From Protea cynaroides (taxonomy: Eukaryota; Streptophyta; Magnoliopsida; Proteales; Proteaceae): a stretch of 64,000 nucleotides of DNA. This document shows positions 21,115-32,610 of this stretch, one piece after another. The stretch's first letter is position 1. Each line of letters starts with the position of its first letter. The translations under genes and the position numbers were made by a program. The notes under the pieces were generated by a model. It was given only the letters and a program-made list of their open reading frames with translations. It ran no database searches and had not been told where the DNA came from. The stretch lies in NCBI GenBank assembly GCA_028583415.1, contig CM053267.1:17217583-17281582 (forward strand). The letters run 5' to 3'.

Positions 21115-21888
21115 GAGTTCGAATCGTCTCCTATGCGTACGGGCACAGGAGAGATGGCGGAGACCATTGGATGGCCGCCAAGTGGAAAGGCAGCCATCCA
21201 ATGGTGGTGGTATTACAAAATAGTTTTTTTTTTTTTTTGGTAATCTGCCTTTATACTTCTTCTTCTGTTTCTCGTCTCAGCCTCTTCTCTCCTCCTCCTC
21301 CTCCTCCTCCTCCTTCTTCGTCCTAAGTCTTTTTTTCTTTTCTTCTAGTTTTCTGTCTTCTTCTTCCTCCTCTCTAAGTCTTTTTTTTCTTCGTCTGGTC
21401 TTCCGTCTTCTTCTTCTGATGGTAAGCACTGCAAGACAAACGGTGGGGTACAAGATTGAGTTAGAGGAGAGGAGGAAGACCACGTCTCCCTTCACACAGT
21501 GATTGTGTTTTGCTGCAACTGATAAAGGGGGAGATCGATGACTATTTCAAAACAGTGGGCTTATAAGACTGCAGCTACTCATTAGTTTAATCCGAATGAA
21601 GAAAAAAAAATTAGTAGAAAAGGAGGAAGAAGAAGACGGAAGATCAGAAGAAGAAAAAAAAAACTTAGAGAGGAGGAAGAAGAAGATGGAAGACCAGAAG
21701 AACAAAAAAAAAACTTAGAAAAAAGGAAGAAGGAGGAGGAGGAGGAGGAGAGAGGAGGATGAGACGAAAAAGAAAAAAAAAACGATTTTGTTATACAACC
21801 ATTGGATGGCTGCCTTTCCACTTGGCGGCCACCCAATGGTCTCCGTCATCTCTCCTATGCCCGTACGCATAGAAAACGATTCGGACTC
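21115..21888. mobile_element. foldback element with long inverted arms (Mutator-like)
   Basis: The arms are about 300 bases each and run into CT-rich/GA-rich tracts that also pair, leaving a loop at about 21420-21590. The outer 120 bases are nearly identical in inverted orientation (GGAGACCATTGG, GGCCGCCAAGTGGAAAGGCA). Flanks CCGTTCACT (21106-21114) and CCGTTCACC (21889-21897) fit a 9-bp duplication with one later change, so a Mutator-type origin is likely. No coding capacity. Confidence 0.78.
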
Positions 21889-21897
21889 CCGTTCACC

Positions 21898-22350
21898 TGT
21901 TTCTCTGTTCCATAACTTTGTCAGAAGAACTGAAGTTTTCTTTCTACTTATTTTCTTTCAAATTAGCATGATTTTTTTTAATTTCATTAGGAAACTTAGG
22001 GTGTACTGACAGAATATCATGTGCCAAGAGAATTGGTTCCTCTTGTACTTGTCATGATCTATACAACTGGTAGAATAGGTGAGTGGAGTCCTTTGCATAC
22101 TCTTTGTAAGCTGTACCAAACTAGGTTCTTTACAGCAAAAAGGTGTAAATTTTTCTTCTTAAAAATTTGAACCGTTAATTGGAGGGACAGTTGACTATTT
22201 AGTAATCAGTGAGGGATTAAACTCTCTAATACTCTTTTACTTGGGTAGCAGTACATATTGTGGATACGTGGAGATTAGAAACGATGAAAACTCGCTCTGA
22301 TATTATATAAAGTTTTTATTTTAAAAGTTCAAACTAGTACATGGAGGGCA
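21898..22350. other. AT-rich spacer with one coding-like segment
   Basis: At about 22008-22078 one plus frame reads as a possible exon (VPRELVPLVLVMIY) followed by GTGAGT. It is too short to assign. Nothing else is supported. Confidence 0.25.
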
Positions 22351-22463
22351 TAGTTGTCAAGACATCGCCTAAGCGTCCAGACGCCTTTGTAATGCCTTGA
22401 TCGCCTAGACACCCCATCAGGCTTCTAAGGCTTTGGTTCGCTTTATCGCCTTGACAATTATAG
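22351..22463. mobile_element. small MITE-like inverted repeat
   Basis: The ends TAGTTGTCAAGACATCG and (complement) TATAATTGTCAAGGCGATAA are inverted and enclose a CGCCT/AGGCG-rich core of about 75 bases. Repeats with TTGTCAAGGCG ends are frequent in plant introns and spacers. No clear target duplication beyond TA. Confidence 0.45.
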
Positions 22464-24547
22464 TAAAAGAATATCCACATGTATAAGCGGAACTATAGAC
22501 TATTTGATATTTAATATGAGACTAAACTCCCAAGAGGAGGATGTTGTGATTGAAATTGAAATCTATGATGAAACATTGATGTTAAAAAATTATCCACTTT
22601 TTGTACGTCTCACACATCTTATCTTTAATTGCCATATCTATGTTGTTATTCTTGATTTTGTCATTTTGATGAGGAAGAGTTAATTTTTTTTTTTTAATTG
22701 TTCGAAAATACTTGCAGCCTCCTCATGCCAGAATATGGTTGATGCACCGGGAATTGATATATACCAACATTTGGGGTTCTTTGCATACAATACTGCTACT
22801 TTATCGAAGCTATTGAGGATACCCTAACTGTAGTTGGAAAGAAGACCCCATATCTGAGATATAGAACATTTATTGCCTAGATTATGGCTGGCAGCTTGAA
22901 AAGCTACACCAGTCATATTAGACCTAAATGATCTTTTTCCCTTACTGTAAAAGCTGAAGAGTAAAGGTTTCTCCAAGTTGCCATAAACTAGTGATGTGGA
23001 AACCCTTGATAACAGTAAAAAAAATTCTGTTGTTGACCACTAAGGTTTTGCATTGTATTTGGGAGGGTTGGAATTTGATTCAGGAGAGGTTAATACATGT
23101 ATCATCACTTTACTGTATACAAACATGGACAGATATTTGTATGTGATCAACTTATGATGTGCAAAATTTTCCATTGGTTATGTAATTTTTGGCTCTGGAT
23201 TTTTTTTTGGGGGGGACTTGTGTTTTGATTTATCCAGAAAGGTTGCACCAGGTTATTTGACCTGGTTACTCAGGTTAGTTTGTTAGTACTGACCTGAATA
23301 ATTAACAATTAAGGAGAACATTCAGAGTTGGTTGAGCATGTTAAACAATCCAGAATGAAGCTCTATTGTACAATATCATTTATCAAAATCATGGATGGTG
23401 GATAGATTCTTCAATATTTATTTTATGTTTATTGACAAAGATGGTAATGTTCCCATCTTAAATTTCTTATTAATTGATAAATCTGATTAAGCACAAGTGA
23501 ACGGCTAAAACATGATAAAAAAATAAAGGGGAAAGAAACCTGTTTCAGTGAACAGGTACATAAATAAATGACCTGTTGATCAAGTTGGCCATCTGATTAA
23601 TAGGTTGTCTGCTACTTTATCTAGCCCTTTTAAAAGTAAAATAAAGGTGATCAGCTTAAACCTCTTCATAATTGTGTTTTAACATATTTTACTTGGTTGA
23701 CCCTGAAAACAGGTGGGCAGGCCCACACTAATGAAATCCATTTTATTTTGCACAGATCCCATTGTTTCATGGGTATATGCTTTCAGCCTCTGCTTAAGGT
23801 TGTATTTTATTTATCAATTTGTTGAGAGAGTTCTTTAAATGTTTTAATTGATTGGAGAAAGGGACCAGCCCAAATGACTTTTGCCAAAAGAAAAAGAAAA
23901 AGAAAAACTAAAGCTAGAAAGGAGAAAAGATTAAATTATGAACCCTTTCAAGTCCAAAAGGCCAAAATTTTTTCAAAAATTAAAATATTGAAATTGGCAC
24001 ATATTTTCTGATACTGTTCAGATTCCATCAGTCAATAAAATATTTTTTTAGCATAAATCATGGAGAGTAGTTGACATCAATAATAATGAAGGTGTTCTTT
24101 GTATAGTTTATATTTATGTTTATGAGTTTTATCAAAAAAAAAAATTATGTTTATGAGTTATTTATCATAAATCACTTATGAGACTAAATTATGAATTATA
24201 AATAATAATCATTTAATACCATTATCTATGAAGAAGTAATAATAGATTATCATAATAATGATAAATATTTTCTAATCTAGTTATAGATTTTAGATTATAT
24301 CAAATATTATTTTAAATATAAATAAATACCATAAATCATATCAAACAACTACATATGTCATAATATATTATATAATTAATTCTATAATATATAACAAAGA
24401 TGGTTGAAACTAATCCATAATTTGAAATCAGCTTTGTTGCTATCTTCAAGATTTCTCTTCATTGATACAATGCTGTGTATCAAGATACAGAAACTACAAT
24501 TTATGAGGCACCCACCTCTATAAACATTCGTGCCCCATCTTAATCAG
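22464..24547. other. long AT-rich non-coding stretch
   Basis: No gene recognised. A weak coding-like patch lies at about 22720-22920 (after TTGCAG) in a broken frame. 24030-24380 is very A+T-rich with many ATAAAT motifs, perhaps an old MITE, but no ends could be fixed. Confidence 0.4.
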
Positions 24548-24555
24548 TCACAACC

Positions 24556-24802
24556 ATAGTTCAAGAACTCAAGCAAAAGTTTTGGAGATCTCGGTCTGTC
24601 CAAAACAAAATGACATTAGAATTTAAAACTGCACTATTTCTGTTGAAATTTCATTAACTTTGGTCGATATTTCGGTTATTTGTTTTGGATTTTGGGTAGC
24701 AAATCCAGTCTTGTTGCTACCCAAAAATGCATTGTCTCAGTGAAATTTCATGTACTTTGACCCCACCAAAACGAGACCGAAACCCAACTTTTTGAACTAT
24801 GG
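24556..24802. mobile_element. hAT-like MITE with 8-bp duplication
   Basis: ATAGTTCAAGAACTC at the left pairs with TTTTTGAACTATGG at the right. TCACAACC occurs exactly on both sides (24548-24555 and 24803-24810), fitting the 8-bp duplication of hAT elements. The interior contains repeated 'gaaatttcat' and 'ctcggtct/agaccga' blocks. No coding. Confidence 0.5.
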
Positions 24803-24810
24803 TCACAACC

Positions 24811-25091
24811 AACTGATAAGATTGATGGTCGGCAAGAGATCTAACTGGCACCATTTCACACCCATTACAGAGTCGTTTGGAAAAAGCAGGGATTTTTTTT
24901 TTTTTTGGGTAAATTAAAGCAGAGATGTTTATACACAATAGTATGGCATGTCATCATTGACAATGCTTGGTCCTTCAACTTGACTTGATTTGCTACTAAA
25001 AAAGAAGTTTAATAATTGACTAAATACCAGCCTGTATATACACCAGTAGCAAATTTTCAATACCTTGGAGCAATAAACAGAAAGAAGAAAT
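24811..25091. other. 3' flank of the Dof gene
   Basis: A short AT-rich spacer with a T15 run at about 24892, downstream of the minus-strand Dof stop. No clear canonical poly(A) signal for the minus strand was seen. Confidence 0.4.
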
Positions 25092-25571
25092 TCAACATAT
25101 TTGACCAGCTGAGCTGTTGCTCCGCCTCTTTCCCGGAAAAACTTGCTGGAAACCGCTTCTTGTGGTGGCCATGTGCCACTGCTCCACCACCCCTTCCAAC
25201 TCAAACTGGTTCACTGCTGGTGCATCGAACAGGCAGTTTTCAAGGAACCCATTTGATCCTTGATATGATGGCTTAGTTTTTCGCCGTCCCGCTCCAACCG
25301 GTACGTTCCGAAGCATCCCGCCGGCAGTCCAATATCTCTGGCATCCCTTACAGAAGTGCCTAGGTTGGTTGACGTTGTAGTTATTGAAGTAACAAAACTT
25401 AGTCTCCATGCTTTTGCACCTTGGGCATGGAATGATAGCATCTGGCCTCCTCTCCATTGTATCTACAGTCTTAGAAGTCTCCTCCTCCTTTACTTGTCTA
25501 CCCTGCAGAGGAATTGTTGTGCCAAAAAGCTTGAACCCTGTTACATCTTGGCCATTCTCTGTGTCTGCCAT
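25092..25571 (-). CDS. Dof zinc-finger transcription factor (Dof1.5/CDF-like), 159 aa
   Basis: Plant-specific nuclear DNA-binding protein. Dof proteins bind AAAG elements in promoters. The single C2-C2 finger has Cys49, Cys52, Cys74 and Cys77 (CX2CX21CX2C), with the family signatures KSMETKFCYFNNYN and GCQRYWTAGG and the basic end VGAGRRKTK. The N-terminal KLFGTTIPL (residues 14-22) matches the KLFGKTI motif of the cycling-Dof group, so the nearest relatives are probably Dof1.5/COG1-type proteins, which are also short (about 175 aa) and act in light responses. The start is ATG at 25571 (MADTENG); an upstream in-frame ATG at 25607 would only add a peptide encoded by the TC repeat. The finger has Met-Leu where Thr/Ala-Met/Leu is usual (GGMLRNV). 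The frame is intact with no intron. It is the only intact host gene seen here. Confidence 0.9.
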   Translation of the reverse strand: MADTENGQDVTGFKLFGTTIPLQGRQVKEEETSKTVDTMERRPDAIIPCPRCKSMETKFCYFNNYNVNQPRHFCKGCQRYWTAGGMLRNVPVGAGRRKTKPSYQGSNGFLENCLFDAPAVNQFELEGVVEQWHMATTRSGFQQVFPGKRRSNSSAGQIC

Positions 25572-25574
25572 TCT

Positions 25575-25605
<31 letters not shown>

Positions 25606-25712
25606 AAATGTGAATGTGTAGAAACTACAAACTAGAAAACCTTGAATGTCGAAGCCGTCTAAAAAATCTCATTCTTAAGGAAAGAGCTCATGAAAGTGCT
25701 TGTATATATAGG
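25572..25712 (-). promoter_or_regulatory. Dof 5' leader with TC repeat and TATA box
   Basis: On the minus strand TATATATACA (25702-25711) lies about 135 bases before the ATG. A pure (TC)n run of about 28 bases (25575-25602) ends three bases upstream of the start codon. TC-rich leaders are common near plant transcription starts. Length variation of this run could affect expression, but that is inference. Confidence 0.6.
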
Positions 25713-28176
25713 AGGTAGCAAGTTGCAACCCATGTCAAAAGGTCCATGTGGGTTTGTGACTTTGTGAATCTTATGACAGTCGCCAAAACCACCAGCTTAT
25801 GTCATTAAAAAAAATGCCAAAGGCCCATTAAGTAAAAAAGTTGATGTTGAACTTTTAGTCCACGTCAGCATAGTGTCTGACATGGCTATAGCCTATAGGT
25901 TCCCCCCTATATGTGCGATCCTTAGGCTGATTGGTGGCCTAATAAGGTAATGGAGAAGGTGGATGAAAAGAGATGGAGCTTTCTACCTAAGAAATCGTCC
26001 CTTTATCTATTTCTATAGATTTATGGATCATATTGCCACTTTGCCAGATTTAAAAATCTCACTGTCTTCTGCTGGAACATTTCTATCATTCCTCTTTTAA
26101 AAAAGGCTTTATCCCATCCTATCTAGTATCTATAGGGTAGACATAAGAACTAAGCTTATACGACTCTAGCATTTGAGAGAGGGAGAGAGAGAGAGAGAGA
26201 TGTTGCAGACATCTTCATGTTCTTGTTTATAATCTACACTACTTTGTGAACCAGTGTCCTCTTTAAGTCACTGTTTATGATGTTTTTATGCTTTGATCTT
26301 CAGGGTTGGATACTTTATGAATCCTTTCTATGTTTTTTAAGTCACTCAAATAAAGAATGTGGTTTTAGGAGTAACTTTCCATTGAAATGGAAAGTGGAGC
26401 TTGAGTGTCAATGAATGTGGGATTTATTTATTAAGGAATCTTTTTTCAATCAGTGCAAAAGTAATCACTTTTCATATAAAAATTACAAGAAGAAGCATCA
26501 CCTATTCTTTTAGTAGCAAAAGTTTTATCTTTTAGGGATTTTTCCTTTGAATATAAGAAGGGAAAAGAAGAAAAAAGAATTTTTTTTTTTTTTTAAAAGA
26601 TATAAAAAAAGTAGATGTTGTTGAGTGGGTTAGAATAAGTATGCATGTGATTCGTCATCTTGCTTTAGTTAATGCCCCCCAAAAAAGTCATACTTTTTCT
26701 TCATTTTCTTGACAAAATTTCATTAATTAAAACAAGTTGGAAGTTGAGTTCTGCCTACCAGCCCTACATTAACCAGACAATAATGTCAAGTTTTATAAAT
26801 AAAATCCAAGATCTGGTCCACCAAATGAAAAATAAATAAGAAAATCTTAAAGATCTATAGATGTAATATTTGCAAGATTTATTTTACAAAAAAGAATTAA
26901 TATCATAAACGACTATTTCATAAGAAGGTGTGACCAACAAGTAAAATTATTTATTCCACCATACTATAAATTAAAAAAAACCTTCAAATCCATGAAAATC
27001 GGATTTTTTTTAATGATAAAAATGCAGAATTAATAGGGAATATATATGTGGAGTATGTCTTGTTTACTTTATTTTGGTAGGAGAGGAGATTTATTAAAAT
27101 TTAGTCAAATTTCACTCATCTTTACATTGGTTAAGGATCTCTTGTGTGTGATACATTATTACTCTCTTATTAGAACCTATTGATTCCCCTTGCATCCTTA
27201 TTTGGCATAGATCTCCATGCCATCTTTGTAGTGAAATGTTTAAACCCACAATGATCTTAAGAGTTCCTAAAGCCCTATTTGTTTTGTTGTAAAAAATTTT
27301 CATTTGTAGATAAAATATTACATAAAAATTTTCTTCCATATATATATATTTACATTTTACAGTAAAACAAAAATGAAAAATCTTATTTTCTAGGAAATTT
27401 TGCCTTTTCCAACTTACATGCATGGATACAATTGTCTGTAAACTAATGCATGCGCCGTTCATTAAAACTCTTAGGATGTTTTTCATTTCATGAAAATAGA
27501 AACATTTGGAAGGCCGGCCAGCGGTTGTTCTTTTCATATGTGATGAATTAGATGTGACTCAGATTGCTATAATATATAAATTTGATGTTCTAAGGTGTTT
27601 TTTTTTTCAGTAAAACTATTTTTTTTTTCAGCTGGAAAGAGTGAGTGGGGCTTAAACCATCCATATAGGCCAGATTCAACTAACCAAAAGAAAAAGAAAG
27701 GAAAAAAAAAAATTGAAAAAGCAAGAAAGGAAAGAGAATTAATATAGGATACAGAAAATGGATAGTGATCAAGACATAAGGAGTGATTGTCATTGAGGCC
27801 CAAGCAAGTTGGGGGCTAGGGGGCAAGTTGTTTTGATAGAAAATCTGACTGGCTGGTGCAGCTTTGTGAAGAAGCCACTGGTTGGTTCAAGTTTGAACCA
27901 AAAGGTTGGATTAAATGGGTAAGCCACTTCAATCCTAAGTATCATTTTAATTAATTTTTTGTCAGAATAGGGTTACATCTGGTAAAGCCGAGTCACCTAA
28001 GGATCATTGCACAGGGTGATTGTATTGAAGTCCGACCATTTTTGGCATTTTTGGACCATAAAGCAAGAATGCTAATGGTCGACGGTCCTTGGGGATTATT
28101 CCAGCAGGTTCAACCGAATCAGGTTATCTAAGTGATGATCATTTGGATCGAGACTATTGAACCTGAAGGATCTAAT
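25713..28176. other. non-coding stretch upstream of the Dof gene
   Basis: Probably includes the Dof promoter region. Contains a (GA)n run at about 26176-26200, poly-T near 26580, and a possible hairpin MITE at about 27280-27390 (TTTGTTTTGTTGTAAAA pairing with TTTTACAGTAAAACAAA). The open frame at 27112-27537 has no recognisable domain and is not called. Confidence 0.4.
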
Positions 28177-28326
28177 TGTTGGGAATAATCTCACATTGCT
28201 TAGAGATTGGAATCTTGGATGCCTTGTATATGGTGAGAGTCTCTCCACTTACTCGTTTAAACTTTTGAGATGGAAACTTAACACCAGAACCCACTTTTTT
28301 AGTTGAAACTCCCTCCTCGCCCCACT
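28177..28326 (+). repeat. TRIM-like or copia-like LTR fragment
   Basis: Starts TGTTGGGAATAATCTCACAT and continues with GAGAGTCTCTCC and TTTTGAGATGG, a layout typical of small plant LTRs (TGTTGG...CCCACAT...TTTGAGATGGA). It is interrupted by the hAT-like element at 28327. The continuation after 29345 cannot be delimited. No partner LTR found. Confidence 0.4.
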
Positions 28327-29344
28327 TAGGGGTGTAAATTGGGATAGAAACCAAGAACCGGACCAGAACCGACCTGCCAAGAACTAGAACCAGCCCACCC
28401 ATTAGCTTAATGGGTAGGTTCCGGGGATTGATTTTGGAACCTTGGGCGGGTATGTTCTGGAGTGAGTCTTCCAATGGGCCTAGAACCGAATAATTGTTAA
28501 GGAACTAAAATGCCTAAATCCATTGAGGAATTGATTAATTTTATGGTTTACAGATATTGAAGTATGTTCTTAGATTGTTTTAAGTTATCTCACGATCATT
28601 GGAAGACTGGGATAAAATTGTTGTTCTTTAGCTGTAACTTATAGTAAGTTGGAGATGATTCTTTTGGTAAATCACTTCAAAAAAATTGATTTATTCCCCA
28701 ACCAATAATGCAGATACTTGTGACTTAAGAGACTTATTTGACTTCTTCTTCATTTTTTTTTATATTAAAGAGAAACTTATTTGACTTGATACTAGAGACT
28801 TGTTTACTCTGTATCTATCAAGTCTTAAATTTAATTCTCACCCTGTTACTATCAAATCTGAAATGTGCTTAAAACAAACATTTGATAATGTATATACTTG
28901 AATGGACCTTTAGGCAAAGATTTTTAATTAGACACTATAACAATCCTTGAAACCGTTTAGGAACCAAAACTGACCACCCATTAATAATCGGGATTAGGTA
29001 TGAGGTTTGGAACCAATTAGCTTACTGGATTGGTTCTGGGGATGACCCTAAGGGACCGGAACCGATGACCAAAAACCATCAGATGACAACAAAGAATAGG
29101 TCACACGCCTACTGTGCTTCTGAGGATCATCTATGCAATAACTCGATCTGTCTTTCAAGAGATAATCCGGAAGGACTTCCATTTCATTAAGGACACACAG
29201 GTGAAGGGATTGCTTGGAGGAGCAGGGTGATCGTAGATCAGGGAGTGAAACCGATCGAACATCGCTTAGCACGGTTAGCATTACTGCACTAATGCACCTT
29301 TACATGGGCGATCTTATCATGTGAGACCTCAATTTACACCCTTA
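28327..29344. mobile_element. non-autonomous hAT-like DNA transposon, 1.0 kb
   Basis: The ends TAGGGGTGTAAATTG and (complement of the right end) TAAGGGTGTAAATTG are inverted. Flanks GCCCCACT (28319-28326) and GCCCCACC (29345-29352) form an 8-bp duplication with one mismatch, as expected for hAT. The interior has many GGAACC/GGTTCC and AACCGGAACC-type blocks near both ends (subterminal repeats). No transposase frame. Confidence 0.68.
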
Positions 29345-31265
29345 GCCCCACCCAATCTTGCTCTTACTCCTTTGGGGTTGGATCTACTTCAATGGGCCAA
29401 AATTGGGATATGGTAATCAGTTTCTTCAGTAGAAAAATGGCTGGTTGCCTCCATTAGACTCAAAAGGGCTAGAGAAATCACTACATACAAGTCAAAGTTA
29501 AAATGGGATGGAAAAAAAACTTTGTTTAGTATGGCGTGTTTAAAATGGTATAGAATTTGAATGAAAACAGCGAAAAAAACATGGTAAAACATTTCGAGAA
29601 CAGTAAAAACAACAATATATATTCATAAATTGTGGGACAAACTGATATCTTAGTAACTATATATTAATATTTGATCTATGGACCATAATGTCACAGATGA
29701 ACTTTTTTTGAGGTTCAAAATCCATGTGGCACCTTAGCCACGCTAGTCAAGGCCAGCCTAATTCCATCTTATACTGTGAAATATAACCCTCTAATTCTTT
29801 ACTCCGATATTGACAGAATGTGGCTTTGTGTACAAGCCACCAACACGTCATGACTCATTTGACCTTAATCCACATTGTCACATGTTTGCTTTCCACCAAG
29901 ATATTCACACCATCTAGGGACACTTGTACAACACGCCCGACACCTCTAGACGTGTCACCTTGCATCACTGTGCAACGCCGCCCAACAACATGGAGCCCTT
30001 ACCATCGAAGCCCTTCACTTGTGCCACCCTGCCACTAGATAGTGACACTAGCCCGCGACTAGCTGATCAATGTGCAAGCTGATCAATGTGCTTGCACATA
30101 GGATTCCCTTCAAAGCCTATTACTTGGATAGTCTCATATGCATCGAAGGTTGGCTAATCCTGCAACACACTCGTCCGTGTACTGCCACCACTGTCACACT
30201 CATGAACCATCATAGTCATTGATCTATAAGGCCTCCAATTATAAATAGAGGTTGACATCCCTCATTTGAAGCAACAAAAGTTGAACATTCTTTAAACATT
30301 CTTAGCTTCCTTTGTAAAAGTGTCTCTTATTTTCTTTTTGTGTGTACTAGTGAAGCTTGAGAATTTTAACAACAAAGAAGTCTTGAGTGAATGACAAACT
30401 TGTGTGATAAGTATGAGAGTTGCATGAGTCTTACACGAATGCCACACGAGTGAGTTAACTTCTCCAAAGAAAAAGTCCATGACAATAAGTTTATATAAAA
30501 TAAATTTAAATATGTTTTTTAGAAATCAAGATTTAAGATATGAGGATCGAAATAATCCAATATAAGAAGAAAATGAGGATCAAACTAATTCAATAAAAGT
30601 GGACCTTATAATTGATATAAACCATAAAACTTAAAATAATAATTTAGCCAATGAATGACCAAGCTATCCTTTTTTTTTTTTTTTTTTTTTTTTAGAGAAA
30701 TCAAGTTAAGCTGACATGATAGGGGAAAAAAAAATGCGGGCCCTAAAAGAGGACCACAAGCCGTGGAGTATACCATCTTCCTTCTGAAAAAGTAAGAGGA
30801 GGCAGCTTCCTACAATATCTTTTGAGTGCTACTTTGGTCGTCCCATCCATGAATGTGTTTTTTAAGATGGAAAGGGATGGAGAAAGTGAACTTTCCAAGA
30901 AGGGACGGATTTGGTCGGCAGCAAAGTCAAAGAAAGTTAGCCAAAAGTGAAATAAATCTTTTCCGAGAATTTTTTTTCTTCAACTTACATCAAATCAAGA
31001 GGCCGGCAGGCCGGCTGGGAATCGTCCCTCCAGTGTTCTCGGATTGACATGTTCCGACTAAGAATAGAATCTTGTTCGGCTCTATGTCATAACATAGGAC
31101 TTGTGTTGGGAGCAGGATGTCATGTATTCAATGGCATGATTTTATGGGATAATGCCAAAGAGTCGTTAAAAATCCGTAAGACCGAGGGCTTGAGGTTATA
31201 TGAGTATTTTAGTAAATACACTTATATAGGTTTTCCTATAAATTAAAAATGATAAAATTCCCTAT
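29345..31265. other. non-coding stretch
   Basis: Holds a T24 run at about 30671-30694. 29830-30250 is GC-richer with short Cys/His/Thr-rich frames but no recognisable domain. No gene called. Confidence 0.4.
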
Positions 31266-31607
31266 GACTGTGTTTTGGTTGCAAGGGGAATTAAAGAGAA
31301 GGAAAGTGAAATTTTTAAACTTAAAAAGAAAACTTTTATAGTGACTACAACACGTGTGTCATATTGCCATGTAACTAAGTCTAAATAATTCCATATTTAG
31401 TTATTAAGTTACACTTCACTTTGCATTCAAATCCCTTGCATTTAAAAGTAAAATAAATTTTAAATCTTATTAGTATCATTACTAAATATGTTAAGAAATT
31501 TAGGTAATTTATACAATCATTTTGTGTTACAATAATAAAAATTTTCTATTTAAGTTAAAAAATTTCCCTTCCTTTCCCTTCGATTTCCCTTGCAACCAAA
31601 CACAACC
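31266..31607. mobile_element. MITE with about 50-bp inverted repeats
   Basis: The left end (TGTTTTGGTTGCAAGGGGAA) and right end (complement TGTGTTTGGTTGCAAGGGAA) pair for about 50 bases including GGAAAG and AAATTTTTTAA. Typical of Tourist or hAT MITEs. The target duplication is unclear (TAT on both sides is possible). Confidence 0.55.
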
Positions 31608-31779
31608 TATATGTAAGGTGAGAGGCATTAGGATGAAGGGCTAATTATAATCTCAGAATGGATGTAGGCAGAAAATCTTGTTTAACTACACTAATATTTG
31701 TGTTATGTGATTGTTTCTTTTTGTTTCATTTTAACTTTCTCATTTTTTTTAAATGATTTCATTCTTTTGTACTTTGACA

Positions 31780-31820
31780 CAACAACAACAACAACAACAA
31801 TAATAACAACAACAACAACA

Positions 31821-31880
<60 letters not shown>
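31780..31880. repeat. (AAC)n/(AAT)n compound microsatellite
   Basis: About seven AAC units, then AAT/AAC mixtures, then about 18 AAT units. On the minus strand it encodes the poly-Tyr/poly-Val frame that should not be taken as a gene. Confidence 0.95.
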
Positions 31881-31881
<1 letters not shown>

Positions 31882-32610
31882 CTTCACCCATCCCCCCTAA
31901 AGTATACTCATAATTCAACCACCCCTCTCATCTTGGCCTATAATATAGACCACCTCCCCTATTTTAGAAAATATTCCTTGCCAATCCATTAGGTGATGAG
32001 ATGTATCATCACATGACAATATTACCCCCAGGATTATTCTACATTTTTCCATTACGTTTTGACAAAGGTGACCTTCACTCTCCAGTGCCCCTATTTACAC
32101 CAATGAAGAGATCACATAGAGATTGCTAAGATGGGTCCCAGAAATCCTAGCTTGAGGGTGGCGGTGGAGGCGAGAAAAGGAGGTGGGCAATCCTAACTCC
32201 TAAAAAGCTCTGTTTTGGCACCGAACTAGATGGTCCTTAGCTCGCTCAAATCTCCTGCACAAGGATATGAAAAACACTGTGTGATGGTCAGATTGGATAG
32301 CCCTCAAACCACTCCAATGCCTAAGTCAGCCCAGTGTGCAAGTAGTATGAAATAGGCACAAGTATGACTACTCCTTTCTTAAAGAGGAATCACGTAGAAA
32401 TTTCAATAAGGGCTCTAAGTGTAAGATTTAGTTTGTGTTTACCTTTGCTTGTGTGAGGACCATGGAAATCGTTTGAAAATTTGTTATCCTCATTTTTAAA
32501 TTTGAATTTACATGTAGTTATAGTTGTCTACCCTAATTACACTCAAACTGGGATTCAGAAAGTTCTCACCTTTGGATCTCATCCACTCATGCTAGTGGAG
32601 GGTAAGAAGA
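31881..32610. other. spacer and leader next to the Tat/Ogre-like PBS
   Basis: No gene recognised. In the minus orientation of the neighbouring LTR this would be the start of its internal region, but no gag frame is visible. Confidence 0.35.

Noticed and set aside
27112..27537. 141-codon minus frame
   Set aside because: AT-rich, no recognisable motif, no promoter or splice context; overlaps a possible hairpin repeat.
31703..31918. Poly-Tyr/poly-Val open frame on minus
   Set aside because: Pure product of the AAC/AAT microsatellite; no other protein features.
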